DNA from: Cylindrodendrum hubeiense
Taxonomy: Eukaryota > Ascomycota > Sordariomycetes > Hypocreales > Nectriaceae
Direction: 5' to 3'
Length of the DNA: 64,000 nucleotides
NCBI GenBank assembly: GCA_014621425.1
Contig: JAANBB010000060.1
Location: 83,704 to 147,703 of the forward strand
Part shown: positions 35,088-46,606 of the stretch, piece after piece
Numbering within the stretch: position 1 is the stretch's first letter
Layout: each line of letters begins with the position of its first letter
Program-made: the position numbers and the translations under genes
Notes under the pieces: model-generated
What the model saw: only the letters and a program-made list of their open reading frames with translations
Told to the model about the DNA's origin: nothing
Databases searched by the model: none

Positions 35088-35844
35088 CAACTTCATGCCC
35101 TGGTCCAGTCTACCAGTACCTTACCTGCCTGTACCCTCGTTACGCCGTAGTTGCTTGCTAGTCGAGGCTTCGTTCCTTCTTCTGAGGAAGCCGTTTCGTC
35201 TGTCCCTCCCACGTCGAGCCTCGCCGCGCCTTGTGGCTGATAGTCCCCTTTTTCCCCCATCTCTTCATCTCTTCATCTCTTCCTCCCGCGCGACTCTGTT
35301 CTTGAATTTCCTGTTCTTCGAATTTCCTGATCCTTGATGCCATCTGCAGCCTGCCGCTCAGCAATTCAAAAACTAGCCTTCCTGCAACTTCGGGCAAACA
35401 TTTCAGGCCCTGCGTAAACAGCCTACATCGACCCCGTTTGCCGGTACCTAATCCTTTGCTGCCACATCACCCGCCCAATCTCGCCCCGAGCCAGTCTATT
35501 TGCTTGCCCTCGTCCTACTGCTGAGGCCCGTCGGATAGACACACGACCACCTGGCAACCAAACGCTGCCCGCCGTCCCCGGGGTTTCTGCTGCTGCCGCT
35601 GCTGGTGTTGTTGTCTTCACCCACACCCCACGCACGCCCAACCTCTCTCCCAAGACACCCTCTCATCTTGCCGGTACAGCTCACCTTGACCTTATAAGTC
35701 TCGAAGCTGCACTCTTCGACCCAAACTCCATCACCACCAGCACCACCCAACTTTCCGCACACGACCTTAGACGCCAGCATCCTCATCGACCTAACCTGAA
35801 TTAATCACACACCAATTCTGTCTCACCTTCGCCTTCCATTCACT

Positions 35845-36253
35845 ATGGAGATTCAAGCCATTACCCCAGTCGGACCCTGGCAAGAGCGACTCGAGGGTAC
35901 GCTGCTCCACCACCCACGTTTTCTGTCTGACGAATGAAACTAATTGCCATCCCAGTGGTTTGCCGCGATGCTCAACTCCGCCCTCCAGTTTTCCAAATCG
36001 TCTCTGACCGTCGTGGTATGTTTTTCACATGGTCCCCATCCCTCACTCATTGATGACTTTCTTTCTAACCGACCAAGGTGGGCGTACTGCTTGGTCAAGT
36101 AGGGTGACCGTCCACGGCAAGACTCTCGCGGCCCGCTACTGGTACGACGGCAAGAACCTCAACAACGCCAGAGAGGATGCCGCCGAGTGTGCCGTCACTT
36201 GGTTGACCACGCCGTCCAAGGAAAGCTCGCCTGTCCAGGCTTGGGGCTGGTAG
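35845..36253 (+). CDS. Small stand-alone dsRNA-binding-domain protein
   Basis: A 95-aa protein made almost entirely of one double-stranded-RNA-binding fold. Exons 35845-35896, 35956-36015 and 36078-36253 are joined by two GT-AG introns of 59 and 62 nt; each splice restores the frame. The alpha-beta-beta-beta-alpha order is visible: helix WQERLEVVCRDAQLRP, strands VFQIVSDRRGG and SSRVTVHGKTLAARYWYDG, then helix NAREDAAECAVTWL, where the family places its AxxxAA-type alanines and a basic residue. There is no other domain, signal peptide or membrane span. It could act as an RNA-binding accessory protein, but no partner is evident. The gene is preceded by an unusually long C/T-rich region. Confidence 0.75.
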
Positions 36254-37923
36254 ACCGTGCTTGCTCACCGGCTCTCTCGGGTCACAATGACCCTCCCTGC
36301 ACACTGAAAGTGTATTGTTTTGATGAGCACATTTGACATTTTGAGACTTCTGTTTCTCTTGATCTATGGCTGGAGTTACTTATTGTTGGATTTCTTTTGC
36401 GCGTTTCTTTTTTGCGTCGGCGAGTTTCACATCTGGAGTTGGGCAACGGAACAATGGCAAAATCCAAAAAGTCGGGGCACCATGAAAATTGTTGCATTGC
36501 TTGATGCATCTCCACTAACAAAATGGGAGCTACAATTGATGGACGTTGCTGGAGCACAATTCTGAAAAAGAAGAACAGAGACGAAGATGTGCCTCGCGGT
36601 ACCGAGCTTGAGACTTGGGTCTGGAATCTGTCGATGCCGACTGGGCATCCATACCTTTTACACCTTTTCCTTTTTTTTGGGTTCGAGGAGCTTACTTGGA
36701 TATTTTATATCAAGTGTGTCTGATCTATTACTTGGGAGCTGGGGGAGACGGGACCTGTGAAAGAATTACTACAGAATTGCAAATACAGACGATGGGATCA
36801 ATGACATCAGTCTTGAGAGTTCAATGTTACGATTATTACTTGACAATGACCAAATGTCTACAATACCATGATCCGAAACAGTGAACTGGAATGGGATCTT
36901 TGTGCCGGCGACAAATCACATGAACGGTAATCGCGGGAACACCCCTGTCATGAAAGACGGTGCCGTCTGAGACCGGTTTCGTCCATGACCGCCTTCTCTG
37001 AGTGTCACATGCCTGTTATTCCTGAGCCCCCAACCACACAACACGGCCGCTATGACAAAGTACATAGGGACATCCGGATGACGCACCGTATCTTTACTGT
37101 CGAGGCCTGTCGACCCCCACCATCCGTGCAGCCACAGACCGGCGTGGTGGAAGTGAGCACAGGCGATCGCTTGTCAAGAAACAACTCGAGACGATGACAA
37201 TTGGTCCTTCTCACCGCCACCAGCACTTTTTTCTCATGTCACCATATTGGAAATAAGTAGACGGGGGGTGCACAGGAAAAAGCACTGATAATGACCAAGC
37301 CACGGCCGAGGCGCAGATGCGGTGAATTCAACAACCACGGGGTAAGCCAACACCCCCGGTAAGCGAGGGGCCGCCGGCCTGGAAGCGTGGGAAATATCAA
37401 CTAAGTATCCCGGGCCGGCGTGCCATGCCGCAAACGCCTAGAGCCTCTACAAGATACCCAGCTGAAAGATGGAGTGTGGTTGGACGCGTTGTTGGGGAAC
37501 TTATGAGCCGCTTGGGAAGGGTTGGGGAGGCACATTGGTAACTGCCGAGCAGAGTTTACTAAATACGCAACTATGAAGTGACTGCCGATTTTGTGTCACA
37601 GTTGTGCTCACGAGACCGCTACGATGCAACCTCCAACTTCTGTCCCGAAACCCTGTCTTATCGAGATCGAGATGTTCGAAGAGGCGTTCTAGTACGTACC
37701 GACATTGAGGCCCGGCGAGCTTGTGGTAAGGTACCGTTATGTTGTTATGTAAGCAGGTCCGGTGGTGGGTGGAGGGAGGAGCTGTGTCCACCGGAATATT
37801 GCTGTTCCGTGGAGCTCGACTGACTGGGGAATTTTCATCACGAATTTAGCCATCGACCACGCGAAGCCACGAGGCCATTAAAGACCCTGCTCTAAGACGT
37901 TGCTAGCGACGCGGAGCTTAGCC
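36254..37923. other. Intergenic, no gene recognised
   Basis: T-rich 3' region of the dsRNA-binding gene, then mixed sequence up to the uS7m promoter. No family-like open frame was found on either strand. Confidence 0.5.
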
Positions 37924-38755
37924 ATGTCTCCAAGATTGAGGATATGGGGCGCATGTAGAACTCTCGCAGTTCGGTCGAGACCCATCGCCCCTCGAACCGA
38001 GCCGTTTATCAACTCGCTTCCCCGGACCCGATGGTACTCGAACGAAGGAGACAAACAACCCCCGAAACCGATTGATAACTCCAACAACGCCGAGAAGCTC
38101 CAATCGCAGGTGGAATCGAACGATGCCGCTACCGCCAGTGCGCCTGCTGAGAATGGAGAGTCTGAGGTAGGAATTGGGAATTGGACATTGAGCTGGATAT
38201 GGGACTAACGAGTGTGGTTTCAGGTGACAACTTCCACCACTGACTCCAACGTCGAAGCTCTGGACGATGCGACTCTCGAGCAACTCTTCTACGGCGGCCG
38301 CACAGTGACGAGTCAGAGTGAGGGCGGATTGACCCAGGCCCAAGAGGATACCCTCTACCGCGAAGGCATGATCCCACCCGTCGAAGAGGCGGAGGCCCTC
38401 GTCGCTGCGGCAGAACAAGCCGACCTAGTAGCCGAACAAGCTGGGGAGGAACCCGAGGGACTTGAGAAGCCCGGTCACAAATTCGGACTTCCCAGGCGGC
38501 CGTGGCCCGAAGGTTTCAACCAGAAGAAGCGATACCATCCCGTCCTGGAGCAGATCACGCGACTATTGATGCGGGACGGCAAGCTGAGCGTTGCGCAGCG
38601 GGTAGGTGCAAATACGAAAAGAATCCATATGCAGTCCGCTAACTTGTGAATTAGAACATGGCCACCGTCATGAACTTCCTCCGAACCGCGCCCGCTCCCA
38701 TCTACAGCCCGAAATTCCCCCTCTTGCCCGGAACCCCCCCGGCCGCCCATCTCCC
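37924..38755 (+). CDS. Mitochondrial ribosomal protein uS7m (Mrps7), 3'-truncated
   Basis: Small-subunit mitoribosomal protein that helps assemble the 3' domain of the rRNA. Exons 37924-38166, 38224-38601 and 38655 onward; introns are 57 and 53 nt. The Arg-rich N-terminus (MSPRLRIWGACRTLAVRSRP) is a mitochondrial presequence. The S7 core begins at FGLPRRPWPEGFNQKKRYHP and continues LEQITRLLMRDGKLSVAQRN and MNFLRTAPAPIYSPKFPLLP. After about residue 240, just past PPAAHLP, similarity stops abruptly. The sequence that follows is the Fab1 gene in another frame, and the reading frame ends at a chance TAA (38841-38843). About the last hundred residues of a normal uS7m are missing. The end coordinate is my estimate of the junction. 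Confidence 0.85.
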
Positions 38756-41700
38756 TTCGCCCGCAAGTGCTACTCGCCGAGAAGAGCGTTTCCGGTGTGG
38801 CACTTCAGTACCTCTCAGAAGCGAACATCTCTGTGGCTTATAATGTTAAGCACACGGTCATTGAGGCAGTCGCCCGGTGCGCGGAGACCGAAATCATATC
38901 ATCTCTGGACATGCTCGCCTTGCCGGTTCAGGTGGGCCGATGCTCTGCGTTCGAAGTCAGGACTTTTGTCAATAACGATTATCCCGGCCGGAAGAAGTCA
39001 TACATCTTCCTGTCTGGCTGCACACCGGAGCTAGGTTGCACCATTACTATGCGAGGCGCGAACACCATGATTCTTGCAAAGATCAAGCACATCATGGAGT
39101 TCATGGTTTACGTCGTCTACAACCTGAAACTGGAGTCCAGTCTCCTTAGAGACGAGTCTATCGAGGCCCCCGAAGGCGGTGATTCTATGACAAGTTCTCT
39201 CAACGCCTTGAACGAGAGTATCAGGTCCCTGAGCGCCAACAGTATCGAAGTTTCCAAAGATGGGCCCGCCGTGGTCATAAACCAAGCCCCCGGAGAAAGT
39301 GAACCGCCGTCTCAGACAACCATGGACAGCTCCAGCATTACCGGGACAGATGACGCTGCCTCGCTATCCCAGCCCGAGCAGGTAGCCCAAGAGCGTCCAA
39401 AGGTGGTTTCCCTCCATGATAGTCATACACACACACAAGATCAGGATAGCCAAGTTCCTGATGATATCCCGATGCCGACTTTCTACAGTGACATGGTGTC
39501 TAAGTATGAGACGAAGATTTTATCCGCATCACCATACGTCAAGTTCACGCAACCATACCTGTTGATGAAGGCGCGAGAGCAAGAAAGACGTCTCTTATAC
39601 CTGCGGCGATTACGTGATCACGATTTGGTTGAAGAAACGGAGGATCCGGAGAAAGCAGGACCACAGCGCTTCCAGCTCATCAAACCGGAAATGGTCGATG
39701 AGATCGGCCAGAAAGCTCCGAGACAGATCATGGAGATTCTCCATGCAGTCCACGATGCCGAGTATGACAAGGCACTCTATAACTACCAGACACAGACACG
39801 CCAGTGGGAGACCTACATCCAAGGAAATATCGATCTTTTTGACCCATACTCCCATCAGAATATCGTCGTTCTGTACTCGGTCATCTGCACTGAAACGAAG
39901 ATTCCCTGTACTGAACCATCCCTGGTTGCCATCAACTTTTATGACGAACAGCACATTGATACTGGCATGGACCCTGATTGCACATTGGGGCAGTACATTG
40001 AGGATCTCGCATATACAATGGAGCACGTTTGCAACTCCAACGGTTGTGAGCGCAAGATGGTCGAACATCACCGAACTTACGTTCACGACCAGTCTCGAAT
40101 CACAGTATTCGTCGAGCATGTACCAAACACTACCCCTAAAACATCCGAGCTTGGTGAAGGTATCACGATGTGGACTTACTGCAAGACCTGCAAGAAGGAC
40201 ACGGAAGAGACTGCCATGTCGGAGACCACATTCAAATACTCATTCGGCAAGTACTTGGAGCTGCTGTTATGGGGTCGCGGCTTGCGGATGAAGGATTCGC
40301 ACCATTGTTCTCACGACCACCACCGCGATCATGTTCGATACTTTAGCCTCGAACATGCGCGAATTCGGATCCACTGGGACCCGATTGATCTTTTGGAAAT
40401 TGTTGTCCCTCGAGCGAGAATAACCTGGAAGGTTGCCAATGACCTGAAGCTCAAAAACGAAATCTTCAGCAAGATGGAGGAGCGCTGGGAAAAGTTCATG
40501 TCCTCTGTCAATACGAGACTTCTGAGCATCAGAATCGACAGTGTTCTTCCGGAGAAGGCAGACCTCTGCAAGGCAGAAGTGGACCACTTGATCGCAAAGG
40601 CAAAGGAGGACGAGCCTGCCATGGTTGGAAGACTGCAAGAGATCTACGTGAATTCCAAGTACTATGAAGTGGTACCCTTCAACAGTATCGTGCGAGAGAT
40701 GCTCGAGAAGGCTGGTGAATGGGACCAAGCCTTCACGAAATTTGAAGCGGACTTCCTGGGCGACAAGGATATGCGCCAGTTGACGATCATGCAACTCAAG
40801 AAGATGTTTACGGACAATGAGTCAAAGGAGTCCCTTGTGTCGAATGAAGGGACGCCGTCTACTGTTGACAGTGAAGAGCGATCATCCCAGACATTCACTG
40901 AAGTGGAAGAAAAGAGCACGCAACCCACCGATTATACGGACAACAGTATGGAGGGTAGCATGTCTTCAGCTCAACCCAATAATGAGAAAGTACCCACTGG
41001 CGAAGATGGAAAGATCGAGACACCACCCGAGAGTGCTATTGAAAGGGTGGAACCTCTGGATCTGGCCCATCCTGCTGCGAACGTTCCTCATGTTGCGGAA
41101 CATCCTCAGCCAGACGAGAAAAACCAACCACCAATCAATGTGGCCCCTGAGGATTTCCTCTCCTTAGGTCCACCGTTGTCGCCAACCACAGTTGATCAGT
41201 GTTCGAATGAGGCTGGCTTGGACGCGGCTTCCTTGAGTGAGGCAACCGATGCAGTTGCTCCCTTGCCATCAGCGTCTTTGCCAACTTCTGGACAAACTCT
41301 GACCGAGAAGGTTGACCAGATGCGTCGCGAACAAGGCATTCGACCAACTCATTCTAATGAGTCCGCTGGGCCATCAAATTCTGGGATAGAACGTACACCA
41401 TCTCGCAAATCTGGTCAGACCACGTCGCCGCCAATGGTGCGAGCCACCTCCCATCCTATTCGACCACTGCCTAGGACTCAGTCTGGTATTGGAAAGGCGT
41501 TTGGGGGCATTAAGGAATCAAAGACAAACCCCCTGGAATGCACAAGTCCTGAGCCGTCCATCGAGGGCTCGATCAGAGTGGATAAGAAACTTTCAGATCG
41601 ATTAAGCCTAACCAGCCTCAAGAACCGTGGGAAAGCAACCGCATCAGGAATCCCTCGATTTATACACAAGAAAAGAGAATCAAAGGTTTCAACTCTGGCA

Positions 41701-43552
41701 AGGCACTTCGAACAACTCAGTCGTGAGTTTGAGAAGGAACGAATTCGAGACCGCAAGAAACGTGCTGCCAGCATGCGTGCACCCCGAGCGATGCTGCCAA
41801 GAACTGCAACGAAGGCCATTATAGAGGTATATGACGATATCAACGACGCGTTCGAGGAGCCGTCGCCCCCAGGAGAAACTGCGGAGCGTGACGGCAAGCA
41901 ACGGTCGGCGAGCATTACCTCTCGACAGTCTGAAGTAGCGCCGAGGACTGAGCCTCCAACGGAACCCCAGACCCCCGTTGAGCAAACTTTCTCGCAAGAT
42001 CAGCATCATTCGAAGGACGATAATGATGAGGCTACCACTGCCAACACGAGCCAAGGGTTCTCGGACGACGAGGGCGGAGTTAGCGACCTTGAGCACTCTG
42101 TTCCCGATGAGTATCTGCCTGATATCAAAGAGATCGCCGATTCGCTTGAGCCGAGCACGGATATTCCGCTTGAACTCCCGAAGCACCAGAGGACAAGCTT
42201 GATGAAGTACCTTACGACCTTCTGGGCAGAACGCTCAGCGAGTGGGTGGACGCCGCTGGACTATCCCGTGAACCCGACCGATCACATCTTTGTCGACTCT
42301 GACATCATTGTGCGAGAAGACGAACCCAGCTCCGTCGTAGCCCTCGCGCTCAGTAGCGAAGATTACCAAGGAAAGCTCGGCAACATTCGACGAGAGGCCC
42401 AGGAGATGATGCAGCGGGAATCAGAAAGCGGCGGGGATACTGACCCGAAGTCCTTCCCTACTTCAGACAGCGCTGACTGGTTAGTGTCGGAGAGCGAGCT
42501 AGAGAAGAGTCTGCTCCGAGTCACTGGTACGCATCTCAAGTACCAGTTCCGCGAAGGTTCGGCGACTATGACATGCAAAATCTTCTATGCTGAGCAGTTT
42601 GATGCTCTCAGGAGAAAATGCGGCGTAGCGGAACGAATTATTGAGTCCCTGTCCCGGTGCCTCAAGTGGGATTCGAAAGGTGGCAAGACCAAGTCCGTCT
42701 TCTTGAAGACTTTAGATGATCGATTGGTATTGAAGGTAAGATTAACTTCGCTCTTCTTCGGTTTCTGAATTAACATAGATCACAGTCCCTGTCACCCATC
42801 GAAACGTCAGCCTTCCTCCGATTTGCACCCGGATACTTCAACATCATGGCGGAGGCTCTGTTCCATGATCTGCCCTCGGTGATTGCCAAGATGCTCGGGT
42901 TTTTCCAAGTCTTCATCAAGAACCCCGTCACTGGAACCGATATCAAGTTAGACCTGCTGGTGACGGAGAATCTGTTCTACGATCGCTCGGCGTCAAGAAT
43001 CTTCGATCTCAAGGGCTCAATGCGCAACCGCAAGATCCAGTCGACCGGAGAGCAGAACGAGGTTCTTCTCGATGAGAACATGGTTGAGTACATTTATGAG
43101 TCTCCTCTGTTCGCGCGTGAACATTCGAAGAAACTTCTCAGGGCGTCAGTCTGGAACGATACGCTGTTCTTGGCGAGGCAAAATGTCATGGACTACTCCC
43201 TCATGATTGCAGTTGATGAGGCACGAAAGGAGTTGGTTGTTGGAATCATCGACTGCATTCGAACATACACGTGGGACAAGAAGCTGGAGAGTTGGATCAA
43301 AGATCGTGGATTTGCCGGTGGAGGTCGCAACCGACCTACCGTGACGAGTCCCAAGGAGTACAAATCCCGCTTCCGAGAGGCGATGGCACGGTATGTTTTT
43401 TCCTACTTGGCGCTGAAGTCGCTGGTCTTTCTAACGTGTGAACTTTTAGATACATCTTGCAAGCGCCTAACTGCTGGCATCTCTTCAACAACCCTCAATA
43501 TCCTCACTACTACGGGCGTGCTAGGTTTGAGGATTCTGAGATGCTACGATAA
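38755..43552 (+). CDS. Fab1/PIKfyve 1-phosphatidylinositol-3-phosphate 5-kinase, 5'-truncated
   Basis: Endosome/vacuole lipid kinase making PI(3,5)P2. Coding segments are about 38755-42735, 42786-43390 and 43450-43552, about 1,560 aa, the C-terminal two thirds of a fungal Fab1. The frame enters in mid-domain at LRPQVLLAEKSVSG of the chaperonin-like (CCT) domain, which continues as SSLDMLALPVQVGRCSAFEV and PGRKKSYIFLSG. A conserved Cys/His-containing region (around HHCSHDHH and WDPIDLLEIVVPRARITWK) and a long Ser/Pro/acidic linker (about 40,830-42,170) follow. The PIP-kinase domain then has FDLKGSMRNRK, MDYSLMIAVDE and IIDCIRTYTWDKKLESW, and ends normally at RFEDSEMLR. No FYVE or N-terminal region is present and no start codon can be assigned. 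Confidence 0.88.
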
Positions 43553-44085
43553 AGAAAACTTTTTGGGATGAATAACGGAAAGCATAGTTTCACAACTACT
43601 TGGACGCATTGGTTTATCCTTAACGGTTGCTTTCTGATATTGGGGGCGTCTGCTTTTGTTCGGTCGGATACATACATCATCGCCATCAAACGGGGCCAAG
43701 GCCTTGAGCATTCGTTAGAGAAATATGTTGTTTTTTGGTGGACGATTTCGGATGAAGATATACTATATTAGCTAGATACCCTTATGAAAACGACGTCTTA
43801 GATGGTTTAGATATTCTCTCGTTGGTGTCAATTCACCTGTTTTACGTGGCGAATGTACAGCCAGACTTCATCGCTGTCTTGGTTTCCAGCAAATGCTGAG
43901 GTTTGTTCAGGATTAGTGGTGCAGCTGGGCGCTAAGGTTCAGTGCTCTGGGCCGCTGAAGCACGCTGTAGTTTCACGGCTCCACGTAGTTCAGAGCCTAG
44001 GCCCACTCAGCTCACTGGATGCGCCATCTCATCAAGACGAAGGTCGACGTCGCACCTCAAACAACGGACATCAAGGCAAGCGCAA
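43553..44085. other. Intergenic between fab1 and mdm12
   Basis: 3' region of Fab1 and promoter of mdm12. In-frame sequence upstream of the mdm12 ATG (from 43942) is open but not protein-like, so it was left out. Confidence 0.5.
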
Positions 44086-45333
44086 ATGTCCATCGATCTC
44101 AACTGGGAGACGCTCACCAGCGGCCCCGACGGCGAAGCGCTCGCTGAGCGGATCCGGACCTTCATCCACGACAAGTTCCAGACGGTGCCACTGCCACGCT
44201 TCATCCGCTCCGTCAACGTCCACGGCTTCGACTTCGGCACCATCCCGCCCAAGCTGGACCTCAAGGACATTACGGATCCTCTGCCGGATTTCTACGACCA
44301 GGACCTTGACGACGACGAGAGTGAGGATGAAGAATCGGAACCGGAGGTTGTCAGCGTGCCGGAGAGGGAGCGGCCGGCCCCGGGGCACAGAGATGGATCG
44401 AGACGGCGGCCCGGAGGGTTGAGGAGGGATCTGTTGCGGCACGAGTTCATGGGCCACGATCTCGGCAGTCCGTTTCTGGGCACTTCAACGCCGGGCCTCC
44501 TCGGCGGCCCGGGGTTGAGCTACTTCCAGGGCCATCTGGGAACAGGCACACACACTCCGCTCGCGGCCGTCGCCGGAGCGCATCTGGGCAACAGCTGGAT
44601 GGGCGGGCCGATAGCTCACTACTACGACACCCGGAGCCCCAGCCACAGCCGGAACCCATCCCAGGGCAGCATCTCGGTCGATAACTTCAGCGCCAACCTT
44701 GCTCCGCCGCTGCAGAACTTGCGCGAGAAGTCGAGCGTGTCGACTCTGGCGCCTACGTCGGTGGGGACTTCGCGGCCGCCGACTCGGGATGCACATCTGA
44801 CCGCTCTGACGGGCTCCGCCGTTGTAGACGACGATGACGAGGAGGAAGAGCCGCAGCACCAGCAGCCGATACGTGAGCCCCGCGTCGAGGACGTACAAGC
44901 TGTCTTTAGGATCCAATACCGCGGCGACATACGCTTAAACTTAACGGCAGAGATTCTGCTAGACTATCCAATGCCCAGCTTCGTCGGTATCCCGCTCAAG
45001 CTCAATATTACTGGCATGTCATTTGATGGCGTCGGTGTCCTGGCAAACATCCGCAAGCGCGTCCACTTCTGCTTCCTCAGCCCGGACGATGCGCTCGCCG
45101 CCGTCGGTCCAGATGAGGAGGAGGATTCCACTGGAACGAAGCACGAACACCCCAAGGCGAGGTTCGGCGGCTTGCTGCAGGAGATCAAGGTTGAGAGCGA
45201 GATTGGCGAGCGGGATGGGCGCAAGCAGAGTCTTAAGAACGTGGGCAAAGTGGAGAGGTTTGTGCTGGAGCAAGTGAGGAGGATCTTTGAAGAGGAGTTT
45301 GTATATCCTAGTTTCTGGACCTTCTTGGTATGA
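44086..45333 (+). CDS. Mdm12, ERMES complex subunit
   Basis: Lipid-transfer SMP-domain protein linking Mmm1 in the ER to Mdm34 in the mitochondrial outer membrane. Single exon, 415 aa. The conserved start [20 protein letters not shown] is followed by [15 protein letters not shown] and [21 protein letters not shown] long low-complexity insert (acidic [12 protein letters not shown], then Gly- and Ser-rich) separates this from the second half, with [38 protein letters not shown] and KRVHFCFL. The C-terminus ([20 protein letters not shown]) is the usual end. The ATG at 44086 matches the family start. Its stop lies 166 bases from the convergent vps28 stop. Confidence 0.95.
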   Translation: MSIDLNWETLTSGPDGEALAERIRTFIHDKFQTVPLPRFIRSVNVHGFDFGTIPPKLDLKDITDPLPDFYDQDLDDDESEDEESEPEVVSVPERERPAPGHRDGSRRRPGGLRRDLLRHEFMGHDLGSPFLGTSTPGLLGGPGLSYFQGHLGTGTHTPLAAVAGAHLGNSWMGGPIAHYYDTRSPSHSRNPSQGSISVDNFSANLAPPLQNLREKSSVSTLAPTSVGTSRPPTRDAHLTALTGSAVVDDDDEEEEPQHQQPIREPRVEDVQAVFRIQYRGDIRLNLTAEILLDYPMPSFVGIPLKLNITGMSFDGVGVLANIRKRVHFCFLSPDDALAAVGPDEEEDSTGTKHEHPKARFGGLLQEIKVESEIGERDGRKQSLKNVGKVERFVLEQVRRIFEEEFVYPSFWTFLV

Positions 45334-45499
45334 TGGCATGGAATGGTGGTCATCATGGGTATATTCAAATGGAGGTAATGCCTTCCGGCGTCATGGCATA
45401 TTTACAGTAAGCGTGGGTCAAATCCCCGGGCTTGATTCCGCTTCGCTCACATCAAACCATCAACCAGACAAGCACACATCGTATATATGTCATTTACAA

Positions 45500-46331
45500 T
45501 CATGTCAAAGTCCGCCTGAAGCCCTGGTACGCCTGCTGGATATCCAGCTCAAGTTCACGGGCTTGCTGCTCGCTCAGCTCCTCGGTGGCCTTCATCTGGT
45601 TGAGGGTGATGAGCCACTGCACGATCTTGCCGCGGTTCTCAAAGTCCTTGTCCGTGACGCGGTTGACCGACTGGATCACGTCCGACAGCAGGGGATGCAG
45701 CTGGTCCTTGGAGAGCAGACCGAGCTTGACGGCGTCGAGGAACGTGATAAACTCCTGCGTGGCCTCGAGGATCAACACGCCGCTGGTGTTGTTAGCAGCC
45801 GAAGGAGCGGGGGCTGGAGCTGAGGAGGCGGCCGTCATGGTCGTAGAGGGCATGCCGACACGGAGACGCTCAGTCGCGCGAGGCGCATCAAGCTGTGGAA
45901 TTGTTAGTATCATGTTCCGAATATTTTCATCTACGCGACAGAGGACGTACATCCCACTTGACCTTGAATTCCTCCAGGCCTTCGAATTCCTTGGCAATGG
46001 TTTCATCGGCCAGGAGCGCCTTATACTGCCTCAGCGATCGCTCGCATATCTCGGTGTACTCGGATTCCGGGATGGCATCTTTGAGGAACGCTTTCTCAAG
46101 CTCGTCAAGCGTGACAATGATGCTAAAGAGCTCGCCGAGGGAGTCTTGGAGATCGCGCTCAGCGCGTGTCTCGGTCAGCTTGACTTCCTTGAAGCAGCGG
46201 TTAGCAACGGCGTTCACCGAGACGATGCGGGGTTGGAATGGGCGCACTTCATCGAGGTTTATGGTCGCGGATAGGTTCGTGTTCGGGACATAGCTGTGCG
46301 GCGTTGGCGCGTAGCCTTGTCGCGGTATCAT
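45500..46331 (-). CDS. Vps28, ESCRT-I subunit
   Basis: Endosomal sorting protein binding Vps23 and, through its C-terminal four-helix bundle, ESCRT-II. Coding exons (minus): 46331-46248, 46187-45951, 45892-45500, giving 237 aa, normal length. The N-terminus (YAPTPHSYVPNTNLSATINL) and core (KLTETRAERDLQDSLGELFS, IIVTLDELEKAFLKDAIPES) fit the family. The C-terminal domain includes FITFLDAVKLGLLSKDQLHP and ends in QQAYQGFRRTLT. Intron 1 is inferred because splicing DE to EVKL restores the family sequence; it is 60 nt, has a GCTAAC branch site and contains no stop, so retention would add 20 residues. An in-frame ATG at 46379 would add 16 residues; I prefer 46331 because the family starts just before the YAPTP motif. 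Confidence 0.92.
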
Positions 46332-46606
46332 GGTGGAAGAGGCATTGGCTTGCTCATCGAGCAGGGGAGGCCATTCCAAGCTCGAGGTGGGATGTTGGCG
46401 GGCCTGGAGTGGTTACGTAGAGGGATGCGGCAGAATTTCCCCACCGCCTGCCGAGTTCAGAAATGTTTTGTTATCGATAAGCCCGCCGCAAAATTTTTGG
46501 CTCGATGCAGAGCTGCGACGAAAAAGCGTCTACTCGAACGCCCCAATTCCTTCACATCACCCAATTTCCCAATTCTTCATCAGCCACAGCGTTCCCGCTA
46601 TTCACA
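46332..46606. promoter_or_regulatory. Divergent promoter of vps28 and noc2
   Basis: Only 275 bases separate the two start codons, so both housekeeping promoters must share or overlap in this interval. No specific motif was identified. Confidence 0.5.

Larger units (their letters stand above)
28371..35844. other. Gene-poor region of about 7.5 kb
   Basis: I find no supportable protein gene here. The first part (to about 30.5 kb) is mixed composition. From about 30.5 kb it becomes GC-rich, with long open frames on both strands that look like composition effects. From about 33.5 kb to the dsRNA-binding gene, the plus strand is strongly C/T-rich (repeated CCATCC, CCTGCC, TCCCC), like an extended promoter or long 5' leader. 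Low-order repeats occur at 34708-34735 (CATCCC units) and 34820-34853 (CTGCCAGC/CTGCCAAC units). Two undetermined bases sit at 35086-35087. Confidence 0.5.

Noticed and set aside
38658..38843. C-terminal 30 residues of the uS7m reading frame after the junction
   Set aside because: They are Fab1 codons read in the wrong frame, so not part of either protein.
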